Counted from the stretch's first letter, positions 33,702 to 42,338 are shown. The stretch is 64,000 bases of DNA from Pseudalkalibacillus sp. SCS-8 (GCF_040126055.1 NZ_CP143541.1:2914001-2978000); one strand, 5' to 3'. Made by a program: numbers and translations. Notes: a model not told the origin generated them from the sequence alone.

Positions 33702-33809
33702 TTATTTATTCTGTCTTGAAACTCTGATTGCATTTCCGATACTGAGGGCTAGTCCACCCCAGATCACTACTGCCCCAATCACGAACATGACAATTGCTGA
33801 TCCTGACAT
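33702..33809 (-). CDS. NSS transporter small subunit (MetS-like)
   Basis: A 35-aa protein read directly; ATG 33809 lies one base beyond the transporter stop codon, and its SD (AAGGAGG) is inside the end of the transporter gene. The pattern MSGSAIVMFVIGAVVIWGGL, then ALSIGNAIRVS, is that of the small single-helix partner of methionine/alanine NSS transporters (MetS with MetP in corynebacteria). It is predicted to be an integral membrane accessory subunit. Confidence 0.88.
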   Translation of the reverse strand: MSGSAIVMFVIGAVVIWGGLALSIGNAIRVSRQNK

Positions 33810-33810
33810 A

Positions 33811-35325
33811 TTAGCCTACCTCCTTGTCCTCGGCATCGACATCGATGTTCCATCGACGTGCCGCAAATAAGAATCCAGCTACAAGTGTCAATCCAAGTGC
33901 TACCCAGCCGTATGTCACAAGGAATGAGAGCGGGTAAGTGCCATCTCCATACGGACTTACAATATCGGTATACACATTCTTGATCATCATGAAACCGAGA
34001 AGTAATGGTGTGATGATTGTCAGACAGATGACCCACCAGCTACCAAGACGAATGTCAGAAAGCTCATTCGCATATCCTTGCAGGTATTTCACCTTACGGA
34101 ATACCCAAGCGATAAGGATAACTTCTACAAGTCCGGATAATCCGACACCCATGGAAAGGACGAAATGGTCGACAACATCAAGCAGCCATAGTCCTCCCTT
34201 AGTCGCATATAGGATGGAGATCAATGCAGAAAGACCTCCACCGATCGCAACCGCTTTTGTACGGGAAATGTTGAACTTGTCCTGGAATCCGGCAATATAC
34301 GTCTCACTGATTGAAATCAATGAGGATAGACCGGCCAACACAAGTGATGTAAAGAACAAGAAACCGAATAATTCATTGAAAGCCGGCATTTGGTTGATGA
34401 TTGCAGGGAAGACTGCGAAAGCAAGTCCTACACCATCTGTCGCAACCTCGCTGATATCTACTCCAGATGCTTTAGCCATGAAACCTAACGCACTGAATAC
34501 CCCGATACCTGCGAGTAATTCAAAACTGGAATTACTGAAACCAGTGATAAAGGCATTGTTCGTAATATCCGATTTTTTCGGTAGATAACTTGAGTACGTA
34601 ATCATGATGGCAAATGCAATCGACAAACTGAAGAAGATTTGTCCGTATGCATCAATCCACACCTTAGAGTCACCGATACGACTCCAGTCCGGTTTGAATA
34701 ATGCGTCTAATCCGATGCTTGCACCATCCAGCGTCAATGCGCGAATGACAATCATCAAGAAAAGTACGATAAGTGCCGGGATGAAAATTTTGTTCGCAAC
34801 TTCAATTCCCTTCTTAACACCTTTAAATAAAACGCCAAGCGTAATCACCCATACGATTAACAACGGAATGAAAACATCAGGAACGATTCCACCTAAAGTA
34901 CCAGGATCCACGTCTAGCGCCCCAAGGTAATTCTGAAGTAAGAATCCTTCCGTGTCATCTCCCCAAGATAACTTAAAGGAGAAGAATGCGTAAGCTAATG
35001 CCCAAGCGATAATAACGGCATAATACGTCGAAATAACGAATGATATGAGAACTTGCCACCATCCTAGCCATTCAGCTTTCTTGTTGATTCTTCTGAAAGT
35101 AAGTGGTGAAGATCCTCTGTAGCGATGACCCATTGTGAATTCTAAGATCAAGATTGGAATACCAGCTGTCAGCAGGGCAATCAAATACGGTAAGAAAAAA
35201 GCCCCACCACCATCTGCATATGCGATATAAGGAAAACGCCAAATATTTCCTAGACCGATTGCAGATCCAACAGCTGCTAGAATGAAGCCTGCTCTTGTGC
35301 CCCATTGTGCTCTGTTGTTCTCCAT
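33811..35325 (-). CDS. Sodium-dependent NSS-family amino acid transporter (MetP-like)
   Basis: The protein has 504 aa from ATG 35325 after GGAGGAGC. Twelve membrane segments. NSS signature RAGFILAAVGSAIGLGNIWRFPYIAYADGGGAF at the N-terminus includes the unwound TM1 substrate/Na+ site, and FSLSIAFAIMITYSSYLPK marks TM6. Coupling with the downstream MetS-like gene points to methionine and/or small neutral amino acids, by analogy. No riboswitch is seen upstream, unlike the metNPQ operon. Confidence 0.92.
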   Translation of the reverse strand: MENNRAQWGTRAGFILAAVGSAIGLGNIWRFPYIAYADGGGAFFLPYLIALLTAGIPILILEFTMGHRYRGSSPLTFRRINKKAEWLGWWQVLISFVISTYYAVIIAWALAYAFFSFKLSWGDDTEGFLLQNYLGALDVDPGTLGGIVPDVFIPLLIVWVITLGVLFKGVKKGIEVANKIFIPALIVLFLMIVIRALTLDGASIGLDALFKPDWSRIGDSKVWIDAYGQIFFSLSIAFAIMITYSSYLPKKSDITNNAFITGFSNSSFELLAGIGVFSALGFMAKASGVDISEVATDGVGLAFAVFPAIINQMPAFNELFGFLFFTSLVLAGLSSLISISETYIAGFQDKFNISRTKAVAIGGGLSALISILYATKGGLWLLDVVDHFVLSMGVGLSGLVEVILIAWVFRKVKYLQGYANELSDIRLGSWWVICLTIITPLLLGFMMIKNVYTDIVSPYGDGTYPLSFLVTYGWVALGLTLVAGFLFAARRWNIDVDAEDKEVG

Positions 35326-35566
35326 GTTAGCTCCTCCATTCTATTTGATTTTGTGACATAAGTCATAATAAAAACCTTTTGTCTTTTCTGACTATTTCGT
35401 CTATAAGTATAGCGAGTCAATTTGGACGTGTCAAAGAATTTTCAAAAAAATTAGTGATATCTATCTACATTAATTTTTTCCAGTATTAGTATGATATGAC
35501 TACACTCTTTTACAGTTATGTAACAGTTTATCCAAATGTAGATCCCGCTAAGCACTTTTAAAAAAC
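35326..35566. other. Gene-free stretch upstream of the NSS transporter
   Basis: About 240 bp, plus the adjoining terminator, separates the NSS gene start from the next gene's end. It is AT-rich and must hold the NSS promoter. I see no repeat, no RNA element and no small gene with a binding site. Confidence 0.45.
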
Positions 35567-35611
35567 AAAAAAGCCTGAGGAATTGTACAATGACAATCCT
35601 CAAGCTTTCCT
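35567..35611 (-). terminator. Intrinsic terminator of the L-box transporter
   Basis: GCTTGAGGATTGTCATTG and its partner CAATTCCTCAGGC form a stem with TTTTTTGTTTTTT after it on the minus strand. Confidence 0.8.
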
Positions 35612-35629
35612 TTTCATTCAAATCTGAAT

Positions 35630-37204
35630 TTACTCTGAAATGGTATCTACTTTCACAGCGCCCATGTTCCTTAGTACAAAGGCCACTCCCACCATCAGAA
35701 CTATGGAGATTAGGAGTGAAATCGTAATGCTTTGTGTAAAGCCAAGAATGATAAATCCGATCGAGCTGACAATAGCAGCTAGAATCGCATACGGTAATTG
35801 CGTCATCACATGGTCGATATGATTGCTCCCCGCACCGGTGGACGAAAGAATCGTTGTATCGGAAATCGGTGAGCAATGGTCACCAAAGACGGACCCAGCC
35901 AACACTGCAGCTAATACCGGCAACAGATACGTGATATCCGTTGCAGCAGCGATTTCTCCTGCAATCGGAAGCATGACACCAAAGGTTCCCCAAGAGGTTC
36001 CTGTCGCAAATGCCATGATTCCTGAAATCAAGAACAGCAATACAGGCAGATACGCAAGATTGATGTTTCCGTCTACGATTCCGGCAAGGTATTTCCCTGT
36101 TCCGATCTCATCAATAATAGCCACAATCACCCATGCAAAGAGCAGAATATAAATGGCCGGAAGCATGGACTCGATTCCTTTCCAAATTCCTGTTCCAAAG
36201 TGTTTAGACGGGAGACCCTTCGTTAAGAATAAGATGACGATGACAGCAAGTCCGACTAGTCCACCGTAGACAAGTGATTTCGCTACATCTGTATTCTCGA
36301 ACATCGAGAGAATCGTAACTTCCCCTTCTGTTGCTTGTGCACCCGTATAAAGCATCGCGGCAACAGTCCCGATGATCAACGCGACAATCGGCCAGATCAA
36401 GTCGCCAACTTTCCCTTTATCACTTTCAGGAAGATCGGACTGTTCTCCTGGAACCGCTTTGTTGTCCGGGTTTAAGACTTGTCCTTTGTTCACAGCACGT
36501 TCTTCATGTGTCTTCATGGAAAAGAGATTAATATTGAAAAGAGCTGTTGCAAACACGAGCAGCAAGGCAGCTAATGCATAAATATTCATTGGGATCATTG
36601 TAACGAACGCTTCTAATGCTCCGATATTGGTCACTTCATGTGTGACAAGAATGGTCCCGATCAATCCGATGATGTAAGCACCCCAGCTGGAAACAGGGGA
36701 AATGACACAAACAGGTGCAGCTGTAGAATCGATATAGTATGCAAGCTTCGCACGTGAAATTTTATGGCGATCTGTCAACGGACGGCTGACATTCCCGACC
36801 GCAAGTGAATTGAAATAATCGTCGATAAAGATGATGATACCAAGTACGATCGTCAATATTTGAGCGCCGACGCGGGTTTTCACCTTCTTGATTGCCCATT
36901 CTCCGAATGCGCGGCTTCCTCCCGCAATGGCGATGAGTGACGTCATGATTCCTAAAATCAATAAGAACAATAGAATGAAGACGTTCCATGTATTGACTTC
37001 CCATCCACCGGCATCGTTTTGAACCACAAATATGCCACGGACGATTTCAAAGATTTTCATACCACTTGCCGGAACATTGAAATCATGAAGCATGAGCGCT
37101 CCTACCACGATACCCGTACCGAGTGACAGTAACACCCTCCTTGTCAATGCCACCATCAGCAAGGCCAAGAGCGGCGGTATTAATGAATAAATTGTGTTCT
37201 CCAT
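35630..37204 (-). CDS. NhaC-family transporter under lysine riboswitch (probable lysine transporter)
   Basis: The protein has 524 aa from ATG 37204 (GGAGGAG upstream; a GTG two codons earlier is possible). About 12-13 membrane segments. NhaC family markers: IFIDDYFNSLAVGNVSRPLT near residue 130, STAAPVCVISPVSSWGAY and GSVFGDHCSPISDTTILSST near residue 400. NhaC relatives are usually called Na+/H+ antiporters, but L-box-controlled members have been proposed by comparative genomics to move lysine. The leader riboswitch at 37335-37527 makes that the better inference here. Confidence 0.88.
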   Translation of the reverse strand: MENTIYSLIPPLLALLMVALTRRVLLSLGTGIVVGALMLHDFNVPASGMKIFEIVRGIFVVQNDAGGWEVNTWNVFILLFLLILGIMTSLIAIAGGSRAFGEWAIKKVKTRVGAQILTIVLGIIIFIDDYFNSLAVGNVSRPLTDRHKISRAKLAYYIDSTAAPVCVISPVSSWGAYIIGLIGTILVTHEVTNIGALEAFVTMIPMNIYALAALLLVFATALFNINLFSMKTHEERAVNKGQVLNPDNKAVPGEQSDLPESDKGKVGDLIWPIVALIIGTVAAMLYTGAQATEGEVTILSMFENTDVAKSLVYGGLVGLAVIVILFLTKGLPSKHFGTGIWKGIESMLPAIYILLFAWVIVAIIDEIGTGKYLAGIVDGNINLAYLPVLLFLISGIMAFATGTSWGTFGVMLPIAGEIAAATDITYLLPVLAAVLAGSVFGDHCSPISDTTILSSTGAGSNHIDHVMTQLPYAILAAIVSSIGFIILGFTQSITISLLISIVLMVGVAFVLRNMGAVKVDTISE

Positions 37205-37266
37205 TGTCACTAACTCCTCCTTTTTTAAAACAGAAGAGTGGTCTCTTCTGAGTACCCCCAATACAA

Positions 37267-37311
37267 TAAAAAAAAGGCAACGATAGATAGAAAATAACCT
37301 ATCGTTACCTT
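37267..37311 (-). terminator. Riboswitch expression-platform terminator
   Basis: GGTAACGATAGG and CTATCGTTGCC arms, then TTTTTTTT on the minus strand. The competing antiterminator CGTTAC-AAAG-GTAACG uses the same 5' arm. It lies between the lysine aptamer and the transporter start. Confidence 0.85.
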
Positions 37312-37334
37312 TGTAACGGTTATCCCCCATCGAT

Positions 37335-37527
37335 CACGTAGTTCTCCACTATTCAAACTTTCCCGAACAGTGACAGTGCAGTACTTATTCAGTACAGCCC
37401 CAACCAGGATTGATTTGACGGTCTTCCCTGGCTTCGGCAATGAACCCTTTCGCTGATGATCATTGATGTCATACTCCCATCAGGCTACTCTTGTTCCTTG
37501 CTCCACTACCTCATCGGATGATAAGGT
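37335..37527 (-). ncRNA. Lysine riboswitch (L-box) aptamer
   Basis: On the minus strand the conserved L-box landmarks occur in order: GATGAGGTAGTGGAGC, AAGAGTAGCCTGATGGGAG, GCGAAAGG, TTGCCGAAGCC, GGGGCTGT, CTGTCACTGTTCGGG and AGTGGAGAACTACGTGATCG. P1 pairs TTATCATCCGAT with ATCGATGGGGGATAA. Lysine binding would favour the terminator downstream and switch off the transporter. It matches the known class well by motif order and spacing. Confidence 0.9.
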
Positions 37528-37553
37528 TTATTATTTTGTTTGCGCCAAGTACT

Positions 37554-37582
37554 ATTATACTAAAACCTCTATAATAATACAA
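37554..37582 (-). promoter_or_regulatory. SigA promoter of the lysine riboswitch transcript
   Basis: TTGTAT (37577-37582), exactly 17 bp, TATAAT (37554-37559) on the minus strand, 18 bases after the yunB stop and just ahead of the aptamer. Confidence 0.75.
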
Positions 37583-37600
37583 GCCATTCTGTTTTCAGGA

Positions 37601-38395
37601 TCACGGTTGATCGCTATCTTTCTTATCATCCCCCACATTCGGTGTGATTGGAACAACTGGCTGAGCACCGGTTCCGGTTCCGTGGTGATAATAGTACGGT
37701 ACATCCAACGGTATGAATTCAGACATGACCAGGATGTTCGTCTTAATGATCTTCTCTTGGGTCTCGAATGGAACGATGACCCGGACCTTGACGACGACTT
37801 CAATCCATCCTTTTAACTTTACATTATTAATACCGGCTTCTTCTGTGGCTTCAATATAATCCGTCTGTACACTTCCAATTACCCTGAAACGAACCGGTAT
37901 ATTAGGTCCTAAGTTCGCAAGCAAGGAATTGTTCGTAGCCCGCCCCAATGGAATCTTCGTTATGATTCCATTTTGATGTTCGTTTTCCCGCTCTACTTCA
38001 ACACCAGCAAAATTAGCAAAATCCGGTTTTTTTCCGTTTTCAATCTGCTCAAGTAAGGATTGGACATTTGCTGTAGCCAAGGACTGGATTTCGTTGACGA
38101 CCTTTGGGTCCGTACTCACTGAAGCTACCCGTTGATCGCGATCATATCTGATGACGACGAGCCCTTTCGTTTTCCCTGAATCAACGATCCTGTTCTTGAT
38201 GGCACTTTGGATAGCAAGCTGAGCAATGTCCTCGGTTTCTGTTTCAGCAATTTTCATAAGAGCTGGTTGGATTCCACGATCGACAAGCCACAATGCTTGA
38301 GCCGTGAGGAGTATGAAAATAATGAAAGAAATGATGAATACATATTGAAAAGGAAGCGGTCCTCTCCCTCGGGGACGTCTTCGTATCCGCCACAT
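37601..38395 (-). CDS. yunB: Sporulation protein YunB
   Basis: The protein has 264 aa. An arginine-rich N-terminus (MWRIRRRPRGRGP) precedes one membrane segment, residues 17-37, and an exposed domain with IAQLAIQSAIKNRIVDSG, IPLGRATNNSLLANLGPNIPV and VKVRVIVPFETQEKIIKTNI. These match YunB, whose loss affects spore formation in B. subtilis; the biochemical role is unknown. The acidic C-terminal tail ends in DDKKDSDQP. It precedes the L-box unit on the same strand. Confidence 0.88.
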   Translation of the reverse strand: MWRIRRRPRGRGPLPFQYVFIISFIIFILLTAQALWLVDRGIQPALMKIAETETEDIAQLAIQSAIKNRIVDSGKTKGLVVIRYDRDQRVASVSTDPKVVNEIQSLATANVQSLLEQIENGKKPDFANFAGVEVERENEHQNGIITKIPLGRATNNSLLANLGPNIPVRFRVIGSVQTDYIEATEEAGINNVKLKGWIEVVVKVRVIVPFETQEKIIKTNILVMSEFIPLDVPYYYHHGTGTGAQPVVPITPNVGDDKKDSDQP

Positions 38396-38473
38396 TAAAA
38401 TACCCCCTATCTATTGCTATATGTATGCAATGAATGGGGGTTGTATCGCTATTTATTTTACAGGCAACCATTC

Positions 38474-38779
38474 TCATTGAGCCATTTTGAGAAGAGCTTC
38501 CCGTCCTGTCGTCCCTTTCGTGATTCCGATCGCTTCTGCCTCCAGTGTAACGGATTCCAGAGGGGCTTCTAATAATTGATCAAGCGTACGGACGCCTACT
38601 GCTCGGCCAGCGATTATTTTACGCTCTGCCAATTTTTCATTCAAAAGAGCTACATCAAGCGCTCCGCACATGATATACCCTTTATCATTACTGATTGACA
38701 TGAAATTCGTCTTCGGTAAAGCCACGGTCACCCCGGTAAATAAATGCCCATCGATTTCGATAGGTGTCACCGTAATCAT
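38474..38779 (-). CDS. yunC: YunC family protein (DUF1805)
   Basis: The protein has 101 aa from ATG 38779, ten bases after AAAGGAG; a GTG three codons upstream is too near the SD. ITVTPIEIDGHLFTGVTVAL, PKTNFMSISNDKGYIMCGALDV and RAVGVRTLDQLLEAPL are family-typical. It is soluble and of unknown function. It follows yunD and precedes yunB on the same strand. Confidence 0.85.
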   Translation of the reverse strand: MITVTPIEIDGHLFTGVTVALPKTNFMSISNDKGYIMCGALDVALLNEKLAERKIIAGRAVGVRTLDQLLEAPLESVTLEAEAIGITKGTTGREALLKMAQ

Positions 38780-38845
38780 CTTCTTCACGCTCCTTTACTC
38801 TACTATGAATATGTTATAGCAGAAAAAAGCGTGTTGGCGCTTTGC

Positions 38846-40246
38846 CTATCTTTCAAGGGTTTTTAGCTTCCATGCAAGAACGTCCCGGATCATTTCAGGT
38901 AGAAAATATTCTTTCTTTTCCGCATATGCGACGGATGGCAACAGGCGGCCGAACGTGAACATGTCTACGGTACCGACCGTATAAATCCGCTCTTGCTCAA
39001 GCGGCTCCCCGTTTATGAAAATCCTTCGCACATGGTATTCGCCGTCTTCCAGCAAGCGCCCTTCGGTTTCCACACCATCGAAAATCATCTGGCCGATGAC
39101 CTTTCCACGGAACCCAAGCCCTTTAATCTCAAGATTGACAAGCTCCTTCGTCATCGCTTGATGGATCATTTCTTTCAAGTACTCTCCTTTTAAAAGGAGC
39201 TTACAAGGATTTATTGGGTGAGGACATACGCGATGAAGATCTCCCTTCGTCACTGGTCCAGCGTTTAAAGGCTCTAAGAGGAGGCCGGCATTAATCATAC
39301 CTATTTCGGTGTTACACCATTCCCGAATTGCTTCCGAAAGTAAGGATGTAAATGAGGATTTCTTAAACCACTCTAAGTCGAGGGGCTCTTCAAGAACGGT
39401 TACGACTTCTTGTAACTGATGTCGAGCAGCTTCCTTTAATTGATGGAGGTGCCGTTCGCTTTCTTCATCAGGTATCTGATTCCGGATGTCGATTACTTTC
39501 GCATTCACATGGTGGATTTTCTTTTCATCCTCCTTCCAATCAATTTCCATATGTCCGACGTAAAAACCAAATTTTCCGGCTTGCCCGATCGTGATGCCTT
39601 TCGATGATCGGATCCCATCGGGTAAGACATGATGCGTATGTGAACCGAGGATGATATCCAGCTCATCCACCTCTTCAGCAAGCTGTTTGTCCGCTTCAAG
39701 ACCGAGGTGAGACAAGAGAATAAGGATATCAACCTGATCCCGGATTATTTCCGCAAACTCTTTAATCGTATCGTAAGGATCAAGAACGTCCCAATCCAAC
39801 AGTTCATAATAAGCCTTGAAAGGAGCCGTTGCAGCAATGACTCCTATTTTCAAACCGTTTGGTAGCGTATGAATGTCATATGGCTTAGCCCAGTGCGGAC
39901 GTTCACCGAATTTATCCTTCAGATTCCCGAGCACCACTTGGAAATTTGCATCCTTATATAGAGCATCCAGCTGAGCTTTTGAAAAAGTGATTCCTTCATT
40001 ATTTCCGATCGTTGCGTTCAAAAATCCGGCCTCATTCATGAGCTGAACATTCCCCTGGCCTTCCGTCCCTTCTGTCAAAGGATGGACGCGATCCGCATGA
40101 TCTCCAATATCAAATCGGATGACATGCTCACCGTTTTGATTATGGATCTGTTGCCGTTCCTTCAGAAAGCTCATGATTTTCGGCCACTGTTCGAGGTGGC
40201 TATGTAAGTCATTTGTATGATACAGATGGAGCTTTACGTTGCTCAA
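38846..40246 (-). CDS. yunD: Bifunctional metallophosphatase / 5'-nucleotidase-like YunD
   Basis: The protein has 466 aa from TTG 40246 after AAAGGAGATG. The N-terminal calcineurin-type domain shows YHTNDLHSHLEQW, RFDIGDHADRVH, NATIGNNEG, ILLSHLGLEADK and ILGSHTHHVLPDG. The C-terminal 5'-nucleotidase domain covers about residues 280-460 (MINAGLLLEPLNAGPVTKGD and VGTVDMFTFG). There is no signal peptide, unlike secreted 5'-nucleotidases, so it probably acts in the cytosol. Substrate uncertain; probably nucleotides or related phosphoesters. Confidence 0.88.
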   Translation of the reverse strand: MSNVKLHLYHTNDLHSHLEQWPKIMSFLKERQQIHNQNGEHVIRFDIGDHADRVHPLTEGTEGQGNVQLMNEAGFLNATIGNNEGITFSKAQLDALYKDANFQVVLGNLKDKFGERPHWAKPYDIHTLPNGLKIGVIAATAPFKAYYELLDWDVLDPYDTIKEFAEIIRDQVDILILLSHLGLEADKQLAEEVDELDIILGSHTHHVLPDGIRSSKGITIGQAGKFGFYVGHMEIDWKEDEKKIHHVNAKVIDIRNQIPDEESERHLHQLKEAARHQLQEVVTVLEEPLDLEWFKKSSFTSLLSEAIREWCNTEIGMINAGLLLEPLNAGPVTKGDLHRVCPHPINPCKLLLKGEYLKEMIHQAMTKELVNLEIKGLGFRGKVIGQMIFDGVETEGRLLEDGEYHVRRIFINGEPLEQERIYTVGTVDMFTFGRLLPSVAYAEKKEYFLPEMIRDVLAWKLKTLER

Positions 40247-40305
40247 TGTATCATCTCCTTTGATGGTTCTTTAAAGTATTTTTGACGTAAAGATGTAAGA
40301 CTCAT

Positions 40306-41157
40306 TTAGAAGAGATCAAGCTGTCTCGGAGCAAGTCCTTCATAATCAATGCCTAATAGCTCAATCATCTGTTTTGCATTGTCAGCTGCATCTCCACCTG
40401 AATTATTGTTGAAAAGGACCGTTAAATCATGCCCCGGTTTATGGAGGTTGAGAAGCTTTTCCTTCCATTCTATGAGTTCATCTTCAGAATAACGATAAAG
40501 ATATCGAACATCTCGCCAATCCTGGTTGTTTCTGCCTTTCTTTTGCCAGCCGTGCACATTTCGACCATGGAATCGGATCAATGTTTTTTCCGGGTGAGTA
40601 GGTTCAAGTACTGTTGGAACAGACCCTGTACCAGCTTGTGGTTCATCACAAATACTATGGATCCAGCCCTCTTCCTTCATGAATTCAAGTGTCCGATCTT
40701 TGAAGGATGGGTGGAACCAGGACTGATGACGGAATTCCAAGGCAACTGGAATATCGCCCATCTTTTCCTTGGCGTCCCTTAAATGTTCAACATTTTCACG
40801 GTTGCAGTCAAACCAGGGAGGATATTGGAACAGCACCATCTTCAGTTTCCCAGCATCCTGAAGAGGTTTAATAGACGTTTTGAAAAGCTCGAACATTTCT
40901 TCAGGCCTCTCAAACGGAATGTCCCCTCTCGTATGCCCTGTCATTCCTTGATACGCCTTCACAACAAAAGAAAAACGCTCAGGAGTATCCTTCACCCACT
41001 TCTGATAATTCTTAACCGGTTGAATAGCATAAAAGGACGAATCGACCTCTACAGTCGGAAAGAAGCTGCTATATGTTTTCAGTTTATCTGTCGCTCTGAT
41101 ATCAGGTGGGTATAGCGAGTCGTGATCGCCCCAACCCGTCACTCCGATCTCAATCAT
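40306..41157 (-). CDS. yunF: DUF72 TIM-barrel protein YunF
   Basis: The protein has 283 aa from ATG 41157 (MIEIGVTGWGDH) after AGAGGT. DUF72 motifs: EVDSSFYAIQP, FSFVVKAYQGMTGHT, LKMVLFQYPPWF, VALEFRHQSWF, RFHGRNVHGW and the terminal VLFNNNSGGDAADNAKQM. The fold is a TIM barrel with a conserved polar pocket; the reaction is unknown. It directly precedes yunD on the strand, as in B. subtilis. Confidence 0.9.
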   Translation of the reverse strand: MIEIGVTGWGDHDSLYPPDIRATDKLKTYSSFFPTVEVDSSFYAIQPVKNYQKWVKDTPERFSFVVKAYQGMTGHTRGDIPFERPEEMFELFKTSIKPLQDAGKLKMVLFQYPPWFDCNRENVEHLRDAKEKMGDIPVALEFRHQSWFHPSFKDRTLEFMKEEGWIHSICDEPQAGTGSVPTVLEPTHPEKTLIRFHGRNVHGWQKKGRNNQDWRDVRYLYRYSEDELIEWKEKLLNLHKPGHDLTVLFNNNSGGDAADNAKQMIELLGIDYEGLAPRQLDLF

Positions 41158-41260
41158 ACACACGTACCTCTCATATTTTAATTCGTTACTTTTATTTTGA
41201 GTTGTCCACACAAAAAGTGCAAGTATTTGAATGGTAAGAGGGTCTTTCAATAGCAATATA

Positions 41261-41290
41261 AAAAGAGCTCTTATTGATTAAGAGCTCTTT
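41261..41290 (-). terminator. Intrinsic terminator after the 28-aa gene
   Basis: AAAGAGCTCTTA and TAAGAGCTCTTT are perfect 12-bp arms, at the stop codon of the small gene on the minus strand. Confidence 0.75.
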
Positions 41291-41291
41291 C

Positions 41292-41378
41292 TCACCCTAA
41301 GTTACCGAACGCAGCCATGCTTAGGGATATCAAGATGACGATTCCTGTTGCAAGAATCAGGTATTGAATACGTAACAT
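41292..41378 (-). CDS. Small membrane peptide (28 aa)
   Basis: Read directly: ATG 41378 after CTAGGGAAAG gives MLRIQYLILATGIVILISLS plus eight residues, mostly one hydrophobic helix. The terminator that starts at its stop, the SD and the otherwise unexplained interval between yunF and msrA support it. No family recognised; it may be a small membrane-regulatory peptide, or non-coding. Confidence 0.5.
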   Translation of the reverse strand: MLRIQYLILATGIVILISLSMAAFGNLG

Positions 41379-41464
41379 ACTTTCCCTAGCCCTTCGTGTT
41401 CATATTTACTATATACACGATTCGGCCAGCTGAACCTCTGCGTAAGGGTCATTTATAAAATTCA

Positions 41465-41935
41465 TTAGATTCCACAAGCGGCAGAACCATTCTTTTGAAA
41501 ATACTTCTGATGATATTCCTCTGCTTCATAGAAATTAGAAGCTGGATTTACTTCTGTCACGATCGGAAGCTTGTAAACTTCTGCTTCGACCAGCGATTTG
41601 ATTTTCGCTTCCGCTTCGCATTTCTGAGCTTCATCCGTGTAAAAGATCACCGAACGATATTGATGGCCAATATCGATCCCTTGACGATTCACAGTTGTAG
41701 GGTCATGGATCTCAAACAGTTTGTTCAGTAATTCTCGATAGGTGATGATGTTAGGGGCGAATTCGATCTTAATCACTTCCGCATGTCCCGTGCCTCCAGC
41801 TTTTACTTGTTCATAAGTCGGGTTTTCTACAAGTCCGCCAGAATACCCTACTCGCGTAGAGATCACTCCTTCAATTTGTTCAAAAAATGCTTCCACTCCC
41901 CAAAAGCATCCTGCACCAAATAGCGCTGTTGCCAT
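41465..41935 (-). CDS. msrA: Peptide methionine-(S)-S-oxide reductase
   Basis: The protein has 156 aa from ATG 41935 after GAAAGGAAAG. It has the active-site GAGCFWGVEAFFE (catalytic Cys10) and the C-terminal part EYHQKYFQKNGSAACGI with the recycling cysteine. YSGGLVENPTYEQV, HAEVIKIEFAP and HDPTTVNRQGIDIGHQYRS are all standard. It repairs oxidised methionine with thioredoxin. No msrB is adjacent. The SAM riboswitch upstream places it in the methionine regulon, which is unusual for this gene. Confidence 0.95.
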   Translation of the reverse strand: MATALFGAGCFWGVEAFFEQIEGVISTRVGYSGGLVENPTYEQVKAGGTGHAEVIKIEFAPNIITYRELLNKLFEIHDPTTVNRQGIDIGHQYRSVIFYTDEAQKCEAEAKIKSLVEAEVYKLPIVTEVNPASNFYEAEEYHQKYFQKNGSAACGI

Positions 41936-42001
41936 TACTCATCTTTCCTTTCAAAATAACGAAACTTCTATCGAGAGTTTATTGGTTCGTACCCAAAATA
42001 A

Positions 42002-42034
42002 GAACCCTTTTCTTATCCAGTAAGAAAAGGGTTC
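42002..42034 (-). terminator. Riboswitch expression-platform terminator of msrA
   Basis: GAACCCTTTTCTTA and its partner TAAGAAAAGGGTTC are perfect 14-bp arms, then TTATTTT on the minus strand. It lies between the S-box aptamer and msrA. Confidence 0.85.
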
Positions 42035-42054
42035 GTTAGTATCATAAACGATCC

Positions 42055-42176
42055 TCTCATCTTCTAGGATAGTTGACTATCCTACAGGAATTGGCACCGT
42101 TCTCCTCAATCACAAGATTGATTCGATGGTTGCCGGGCATCAAAGGGCCAGTCCCTCCGCCTCTCTGGATAAGAAG
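42055..42176 (-). ncRNA. SAM-I riboswitch (S-box) upstream of msrA
   Basis: The minus strand carries the S-box core in order: CTTATCCAGAGAGGCGGAGG, GACTGGCCCTTTGATGCCCG, GCAACC, then GGTGCCAATTCCTG and the closing GATGAG. Arms for P1 (CTTATC / GATGAG) and the pseudoknot-forming loop are in place. When SAM is bound, the terminator at 42002-42034 should form and msrA should be off. The class assignment is secure by motif. Confidence 0.93.
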
Positions 42177-42210
42177 TTTTCATTATTCATTTGAATTTGA
42201 TTTAATTAGA

Positions 42211-42239
42211 ATCTTACTACGTTTCGATAACGTTGTAAA
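42211..42239 (-). promoter_or_regulatory. SigA-like promoter of the msrA riboswitch
   Basis: TTTACA (42234-42239), 17 bp, TAAGAT (42211-42216) on the minus strand, about 35 bases ahead of the aptamer. Confidence 0.55.
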
Positions 42240-42338
42240 GGATTTTTTCTCGTAAAATTATAGCGTTAAATTAGCTTGTTTCAGTAGTACATTTATTTTA
42301 TGAACAGAGGTGGTTATGTGTGATTTTTCTAAGTAGAA

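Noticed and set aside
33938..34588. 216-codon antisense frame inside the NSS transporter
   Set aside because: Shadow frame with low-complexity proline/serine content and no initiation signal.
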